Of a stretch of 64,000 bases of DNA, positions 58,304-64,000 are shown piece after piece (position 1 is the stretch's first letter; each line of letters opens with the position of its first letter). Position numbers and translations under genes: made by a program. The DNA is taken from contig NC_087078.1 in assembly GCF_026151205.1 (NCBI RefSeq), forward strand, positions 18,121,118 to 18,185,117, in the 5' to 3' direction. This DNA comes from Bolinopsis microptera. Its lineage: Eukaryota; Ctenophora; Tentaculata; Lobata; Bolinopsidae. The notes beneath the pieces were generated by a model, which was not told where the DNA came from, did not search any database, and worked only from the letters and a program-made list of their open reading frames with translations.

Positions 58304-59161
58304 CAATAACATAAACCCGCCACGCAAAGGGTTTATATAACAGATCATCCCGCGCTAGCGGGATGATCTGATAAACACATACGAGTGCGCGCAGCGCACG
58401 AGTTTTGTGTTAATATGTAATCCCGAAGCGCCAGCTGAGGGATTACATTTATATAGACCTGAGCGTGAAGTGTTTATGGATTATAATTATCTCCGGCGAT
58501 TTCGACAAGGGATTTATACTTTAGAAGAGAGAACAAGAGCTGACTCTAAGAATTAAATTTGTTTAGAGCCCAGTTGTTGACTCTAACTGTACTGTCCGGA
58601 ACACGATTGGAAAGCAGTTCATCAATCTGAATGTCAAACCGATCTGTCATAGTGGAGCAATAGCTTGAACGTTAGCAGGAACAAGAGCTGGAAGGAGAGC
58701 AAGCAAAACAATACTATTTTTAGGGCACGGACAAGGGTAGCTGGCTAGTCGCCAACTTCTCACGCCACGCGTTGGAGAAATTCGAAGAATTAGCTGCTTT
58801 GGCAACGTTCCCAGGAATTTGCGTGTAAAAGAAGTGGATGGTTACGATGTTTCATATCACGTGGTGCGCTTTCGTGTCACGTGGTATAGACTCGGCGTAT
58901 GCTATTGGTGGCACGTGGTACGCACGTGACGCGCCCACGTGATCGCGCGTCTAACTGTTCTACTATTGTCGAGTTCTAATCAGCAGTATCATTGATTATT
59001 GTAAGTCGGAGAATTGAATGATAAACATCAGTTACGACTAAAAAGCGGGCCGGGTTTATACAAATTTCCGGGGCGGGATGATATCACCTTGAGATGTTTA
59101 TCTAACAGCGGGCCGGGCTGAGTGATAATATGATCCCGCGTCGAAATCCCGGAGATATTTA
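58304..59161 (-). mobile_element. 0.86-kb element, right (inverted) copy
   Basis: A near-perfect reverse complement of 57187-58042. The flanks are TACA on both sides (58300-58303, 59162-59165), interpretable as a 4-bp target duplication within a SINE fragment. It carries the same truncated ORF on the minus strand (58650-58546) and the same CACGTG cluster. Confidence 0.85.
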
Positions 59162-59165
59162 TACA

Positions 59166-59197
59166 AGTGTAACCAGCCAATTACAGGAAGCCGAATT
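59166..59197 (-). mobile_element. continuation of the interrupted SINE fragment
   Basis: aagtgtaaccagccaattac then aggaagccgaa, the sequence adjoining the other half (58250-58303) in the intact SINE at 34228-34262. Confidence 0.75.
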
Positions 59198-59652
59198 GCA
59201 ATATTTATATACATCTCGCGGGGTACAATATTCATCTACTTAATAATATTTAAAGTTCAATACTATCTCGCTCTCCCTTACCGGCCAGCTAAGCTATATT
59301 GCAAAATGTATATTATTATTGCAAAGCCGCGAAAAGTTGGCTCAGTTTTTATTGAAACTGTAAATATATTTCACTTTCGAACTTTTAGCGACCAGGTTTT
59401 CTCGGCTGTACTATACTTACAGTACAATTGGTGTAGAATGAGATTCCCTATACTGTCATACATATTATGTACTTTGTACCTACTAACTTACAGTTTTTGT
59501 CGAATACAGAACCATCATTTACTCTTAGATAGCAATTGTTTTAACTTCAAACAAGACTTTTTATATTATGTTTTTGCTTTTCAATGCTTGAAGGAGGCTT
59601 TTGATATATTTATAGCAACAATTTCACTAACTGACAACAATATAACCCAGCA

Positions 59653-60294
59653 ATGATGGCAACAATAAAGCTACTCCTATCTCTCCTCCCACTCCTCTCC
59701 ACAATTGAAGGAGCCTGCAAGTCAGGAGCCCTAAACCAGTTCGAGCTTGCTATCCTGGACAAGCACAACTCACTACGAACCCTCCACCAGGACACCCCCG
59801 ACCTGTGCTACGGGGAGAGCGGTGAGGACGTCACCTTCACAGCAGAGTCCTGGGCCCAGGCCATGGCTAATGCCAAGACCATGCAACACAGCACGGGGGG
59901 AAGCTATGGTGAAAATTTGGCGTACGCTGGAACCACGGGGACAGTCCCTGGACAGGAAGAAGCGTACACGAAATCCACGCAAGCATGGTACGACGAGATT
60001 AAAGACTGGGACTTTGGGAAGAGTGCCAGCAAGGGCGGAGTAACGGGGCACTTTACTCAAGTGGTTTGGAAGGCAAGCAAGCAACTGAACTGTGGCTACG
60101 CTACATTCCAGAACCAATACAACTCCTACTATGTCGTGTGTCAGTATTATCCTCCTGGTAACTACGGTGGTCAGTACGCTGCTGAAGTAACCGGAGTGAA
60201 GGAGGAGGGAGAGGGAGGTAGTGGTGCTGGTTTACGGTTTAACAGCGCAGTTACCGCCTTGGTCGTGCTGCTTGTAACCGTGTTGTACTTGTAG
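59653..60294 (+). CDS. CAP/SCP (CRISP/GAPR-type) secreted protein, likely GPI-anchored
   Basis: Intronless ORF of 213 aa. Signal peptide at residues 1-21 (MMATIKLLLSLLPLLSTIEG). The CAP domain spans ~25-180, with HNSLR (first His), a GENLAY block, the GHFTQVVWK signature (second His) and YVVCQYYPPGN, all diagnostic of the SCP/Tpx-1/Ag5/PR-1 superfamily. It is followed by a small-residue stretch (EGEGGSGAG) and a C-terminal hydrophobic tail (FNSAVTALVVLLVTVLYL) with no basic residues after it, the pattern of a GPI-attachment signal. CAP proteins act outside the cell in sterol or lipid binding and immunity or fertilisation roles; the specific role is unknown. It has no hinge or ICR (CRISP) domain. 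Confidence 0.9.
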   Translation: MMATIKLLLSLLPLLSTIEGACKSGALNQFELAILDKHNSLRTLHQDTPDLCYGESGEDVTFTAESWAQAMANAKTMQHSTGGSYGENLAYAGTTGTVPGQEEAYTKSTQAWYDEIKDWDFGKSASKGGVTGHFTQVVWKASKQLNCGYATFQNQYNSYYVVCQYYPPGNYGGQYAAEVTGVKEEGEGGSGAGLRFNSAVTALVVLLVTVLYL

Positions 60295-60561
60295 AGTGAG
60301 ATAAGACTGAGAGTGAGATAAGACTGAGACTAGCGAGACATAATTGAGGGCAACTTGAGATTTTACATTTTCAAATTGCGAAGACGACCGCGAAGGCTTG
60401 CTATGTTTTATACAAAAAGGATAAAATTATAAAAACGATTTTTAATTTATGGAAATGTTCTGTATCTGTATATATAGTGTACATTGTGTAATTGTTTGTA
60501 TTCCAGATCTTCATATTCCATACTTTATTCACTAACTATTGCTTATTAATATTACTTATAT

Positions 60562-60617
60562 ATACAAATTTGGTTGTGACGATACTATATATAGTATCGT
60601 CACAACCAAATTTGTAT
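60562..60617. repeat. perfect 56-bp palindrome
   Basis: Arms of 28 bp with no spacer; the left arm starts atacaaatttggttgtgacg and the centre is actatatatagt. It resembles two transposon terminal repeats fused head to head, like the 50-bp pogo-type unit at 42702. Hairpin-forming. Confidence 0.9.
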
Positions 60618-60837
60618 GGTCGTAACCGCAACCAAAGTGGCCTGGATATTTGACACTAATCAAGTTTTATAAAGCGATGTTTTAAGATTGGCTCCTATTA
60701 TTGATTATTAAAACTTATTATAGGATGTTCGCTCGGCCAGATAAGATGCATTACAAAAGATTGTTCATTTCGGAAGAAGAATTGTGTCCCTTTTATTAAG
60801 TTCATTGCTAGGATAACCTAGGCAATTAATCATAATT

Positions 60838-60932
60838 ACAGCCACCATACGGCCACTATACGTCTAAGATACGGCCACGATATGGCCACGATACGGCCAC
60901 GATATTGCCACGATATTGCCACGATGCAGAAA
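60838..60932 (+). repeat. 10-12 bp minisatellite (ggccacgata)
   Basis: Eight to nine imperfect units: acggccaccatacggccactatacg, then gatacggccacgatatggccac and similar, degrading to gatattgccac. Confidence 0.8.
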
Positions 60933-61053
60933 CGATAGGCGCAATACACGACTACTAAACGGTCTTTATTACATATATTAGTGTTTGTGTGTGTATAATG
61001 CATGTTTCTGGACTCTGGTGACCTAGTTTAATTAAGCTATTATTATTAAGATA

Positions 61054-61255
61054 TACCTTATCGGACGTAATTTGACCGGACATTTTGTGAACGGACATAA
61101 TTTTGAACGGACATTAAAATAAACGCTCAAAGGCATTCATTTGATATATTTAATTTAACTACCTTGGCGGACTTTATAATTGAACGGACATTATAATGAT
61201 CGCTAGGGCCTCCAGCGTCCAATTAATGTCCGTTCAAATAAAGTTCGATAAGGTA
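61054..61255. mobile_element. pogo-type MITE, 202 bp
   Basis: taccttatcggacgtaatttgaccggacat at the left; atgtccgttcaaataaagttcgataaggta at the right. It has an internal gctagggcctccagcgtcca segment and is the closest relative of the copy at 37376-37562. Confidence 0.9.
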
Positions 61256-61560
61256 CATTATGTAATTATATGTTTTAGTTTGTTAGAATTTTAACTTTGT
61301 CGATGATAAGACTTAATTTAGAGTTATTCAGATCTGAGAGAAGATTTGGTTCTAAAGCTGTTAGTGTTACCATTGTTACACCATGCCGCAAATATTTAAT
61401 TTTGAAAATATGTCTATCGCAGTGAACACTATAAATAGCATCACGTAAAAATTAATGACTAACCAAATATAGTTTTCAGATATCTTAATATAAAATAGTC
61501 AAACTCAAATTCAAAATACCTTCAATATTTTTGGTAGAATTCTTGAAGGTTTTTACCAAA

Positions 61561-61989
61561 ACCTAAAATTGGGTTGAGTAGACCGTCGCCAGTGTCTCCA
61601 AGACCAAACAAACAAAATTATACCAATTCGAACTATCGTTCTCAAGACGTCAAATGCAAAATGACATCGATCGCTTTTCTCATTCATTCACAATTGATAA
61701 TTCATTAAAGAGCACTACCAGGAGGCAGTAATCGACTCTAAAGATGCGATAAACCCCAAGTCAGCTAATTGGAGCAGAAATTTCAACAAAGTGTGATACT
61801 GTGATGGGTAAAATAAACTTAAAATCATTACAATTTGCAGGCAACCCGTGTATAAATGAGAAAAGTGAGCGACCGATTTCATTCTCAGTATCATTTTGCA
61901 TTTCAGAACAGTAATTTAAATTGATATCATTTCTTTTTGTCTGGAAAGAGAAGACACTGACGACGGTCCGTTCTACCTAATTTTAGATG
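61561..61989. mobile_element. 430-bp palindromic MITE-like repeat
   Basis: Left cctaaaattgggttgagtag, then accgtcgccagtgtctcc, and further in gcaaaatgacatcgatcgct. Right, inverted: cgaccgatttcattctcagt, then atcattttgc, and at the end gacactgacgacggtccgtt ... aattttag. Imperfect arms of about 130 bp flank a unique centre. Confidence 0.7.
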
Positions 61990-62285
61990 TTAGCATAAAA
62001 TAATACAAGTACGATTTAAAGTCTGTTATTTTCCTCGAAAGGAACTCCAATTGGTTTGTATGATTGCAAATCATGCTTTTAAAAGAATGTTCTGCAATGC
62101 ACGCAATTTGGGATGTTTGCAGATATCAAAAACGTAAGAAATAACTGTTTGCTTCTTTTCGGGGATATAAATCATGCCTTTTAAAAAGCACTAAATGGCA
62201 CGTGTCCGGTATTACGCTTGGTAAGTTAGCTCTCCGTATCGCTCTCCGTATCGCTCTGACAGGGCGAGTCTTGATCACCACTCAC

Positions 62286-64000
62286 CAAGTGAGTGTCTCT
62301 GAGATGATCACTTATACCTCTAGTCCATTCAAGTCCTTCAAATTGTTCTGAAAAAACGTATTGTAATTTATACTTATAGGCTGTTAAAACTCAACTTCGC
62401 ATATACAATGAAATAAACTTAACACAACATGTTGATTGTTGAGTTGGTCTATTTAAGGAACTTAACTAACTTTCAATATGGTCTAATTGGTCTTGTGTGA
62501 TATAACTTTAATCAAGTGAGGATAAAAAGAAACTGTATTGTTTGATTTGTTAACTTAATAACGAAGGTTTCGTCAATACACAAATGCCCCACGGCCACAA
62601 TGGTAATTTCCTAGTTAACTTTAGTATAACTTACTAAACATTGGATATGAGACTTGCTCGAAGACGTCGCACACGGGTTCTTTGTGGTACTGGCGGAAGT
62701 GGTCGACAACACCCTCTGTTATATTCACACCTACAAACTTCCCTGAAATTTGAAGTATGTATATGAACTATGAAGTCACCATACCTTTAGACTTAGTGTG
62801 CGTTACCTTACCGGGGTCGTTCACATATTTCGTGATCAGCTGAGGGGGCCGGGGATCGGAGGGGGTTTCCAAATGATTACGCTAGTGTAATTTAGACACA
62901 ATAGCTATGTGTAAAACTGATTACGGAAGAGAGAGGGGTGTTAAAATGGTCCAAAAAGTGATTACGTAATATGTGAACGACCCCATATCAGACTTTATCT
63001 GAACGGACATTAAGTGGACGCTGGAGGCCTTGGCGACTGGCGTTCATTATTAAAAAAATGCCCGTTTAGAATTATGTCCGGTCAAATTACGTCTGATAAG
63101 GTAAGAGGACAGAGGTTGGCGTGATTATAAGAGTGGCAATTATAAATTAAGTTCACACTTACCCAACATTCCCCAACTAGAAGATAATTGCTGGAACAAT
63201 TCCTCTGTGAGCACTTTCTTGTAGTAGGGAGTGGTGTATAGGACATCCCACCTGGTGATGTTGTGGAATGTTCTGGCGGTCTCCAGCTGGGTCAGTGTGC
63301 TTGTTAGGGAAGTTGAGCAGGTATCCAGCTGCTCTCCTGTCTTGTTGTGCTGAGCTGACTCTGTCTGCAGTTCTTCTTGGGTGGAATTCAGTTCACTTTT
63401 AACTGTCCCAAGCTCTTCCCGAGTGATATTCAGTTCCTCCTGGGTGGAATTCAGCTGTCCGATTACCGACTCCATTGTAGCTTCTGTTTTGTTGAGATCA
63501 CTGCTGACCACATCCAGCTTTTCCTCAGTCGAGTTCAGTTTACCTATCACAGCTCCTAGCTCTTCCCGAGTGGTATTCAGTTCCTCCTGGGTGGAATTCA
63601 GCTGTCCGATTACCGATTCCATTGTAGCTTCTGTTTTGTTGAGATCACTGCTGACCACATCTAGCTTCTCCTCAGTAGAGTTCAGTTCACCTCTCACAGC
63701 TTCTAGCTCTTCCCGAGTGGTATTTTGTATTCCGGTTACTGTCTCAAGTTTCACCTCCGTCTCACTAAGTTGACTCTCTGTTTCGTTCAACCTTCCAGTA
63801 ACATTGGCCAGCTCTTCTTGTGACCTCTTTAATAGGGTTTTTAAACACTCCACCATATCATTATCATCAATCTCTATCTCTACCTCTCTCACAGAACCGC
63901 TCCTGGACTGGGACAGTATGTATTCCCATCGCAGATCCCCAGTTCCAGAGAATTCTGTAAGGTCCATACACAGCCCACCTTCCGCTATTTTCTTTACATC
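62286..64000 (-). CDS. N-glycosylated extracellular coiled-coil protein, partial
   Basis: Exon order: (beyond the window edge)-63164, 62742-62635, 62347-62286; phases agree (phase 1 at the first two junctions, phase 0 at the last donor). The frame is open to position 64000 upstream of the ATG at 63967, so the N-terminus lies outside. The large exon has an amphipathic coiled coil of repeated 11-14 residue units (LNSTEEKLDVVSSDLNKTEA, then ATMESVIGQLNSTQEEL), most with an N-x-S/T sequon, and a near-identical 57-residue duplication. After the coil come WDVLYTTPYYKKVLTEELF, then VGVNITEGVVDHFRQYHKEP and FEGLEWTRGISDHLRDTHL, a likely globular C-terminal region. The last donor (CACTTG|gtgagt) shows that more 3' exons exist; I could not find them. 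Secretion is inferred from sequon density. Confidence 0.7.
62813..62984. mobile_element. 172-bp MITE with GGGGTCGTTCACATATT ends
   Basis: Left end ggggtcgttcacatatttcg; right end gattacgtaatatgtgaacg followed by acccc: inverted repeats of about 25 bp. Solo ends of the family occur at about 7331-7355 and 8890. It lies in an intron of the coiled-coil gene, abutting a pogo-type MITE. The superfamily is uncertain; the GGGG...TTACGTAA style recalls ISL2EU-type elements. Confidence 0.75.
62986..63103. mobile_element. pogo-type MITE, 118 bp, degraded left end
   Basis: tatcagactttatctgaacggacattaag at the left; atgtccggtcaaattacgtctgataaggta at the right. It includes gctggaggcct, related to the central segment of the other copies. 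Confidence 0.8.

Larger units (their letters stand above)
60295..61053. other. intergenic with small palindrome and minisatellite
   Basis: 3' UTR of the CAP gene, then AT-rich sequence containing the 56-bp palindrome and the gccacgata minisatellite listed separately. No gene seen. Confidence 0.5.

Overview
The window is eukaryotic and almost certainly animal. Genes are split by GT-AG introns. The set includes a TALE-class homeobox gene, an OCA2/P-protein-type transporter, a CAP-domain secreted protein, a discoidin-like secreted coiled-coil protein, a decayed LINE of the Jockey/CR1-like group and a tRNA-derived SINE. The DNA is AT-rich, with many minisatellites and small palindromic transposons. 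A marine or early-branching invertebrate is plausible, but I cannot name the species.

Layout. 0.3-7.0 kb (+): two neighbouring single-exon genes for extremely cysteine-rich proteins with lysine runs. 7.5-8.6 kb (-): a secreted coiled-coil protein with a discoidin-like domain. 11.1-38.5 kb (+): an 18-exon P-protein gene reconstructed here; all exon phases agree and give 748 aa. Its introns hold an 8.4-kb foldback-like element containing a dead LINE (intron 2), a complete TALE homeobox gene on the opposite strand (intron 3), a single-pass receptor-like gene on the opposite strand (intron 7), a 1.2-kb heptamer satellite (intron 10) and a decayed pogo-type transposon with a SINE inside it (intron 12). 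40.1-44.8 kb (+): a complete six-exon MFS transporter of the oxalate/formate-antiporter-like group (510 aa). 47.1-52.1 kb (+): a six-exon gene for a small secreted protein I do not recognise (196 aa). 52-59 kb: gene-poor, with two 0.86-kb copies of one mobile element in opposite orientation around a minisatellite. 59.7-60.3 kb (+): a CAP/GAPR-type protein with a likely GPI anchor. 62.3-64.0 kb (-): a coiled-coil protein dense in N-glycosylation sequons, running off the window edge.

The most unusual pattern is that many tandem arrays sit exactly on exon-intron junctions and copy the splice site along with the repeat: MFS exon 3 donor (about 26 copies), P-protein exon 14 acceptor (8-9), exon 16 donor (about 6), exon 17 acceptor (3), MFS exon 4 acceptor and the homeobox first-exon acceptor (2). 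In the exon 14 case the unit is 33 bp and open in the coding frame, so each alternative acceptor would add 11 residues. No operons, rRNA, functional tRNA genes or CRISPR arrays were seen.
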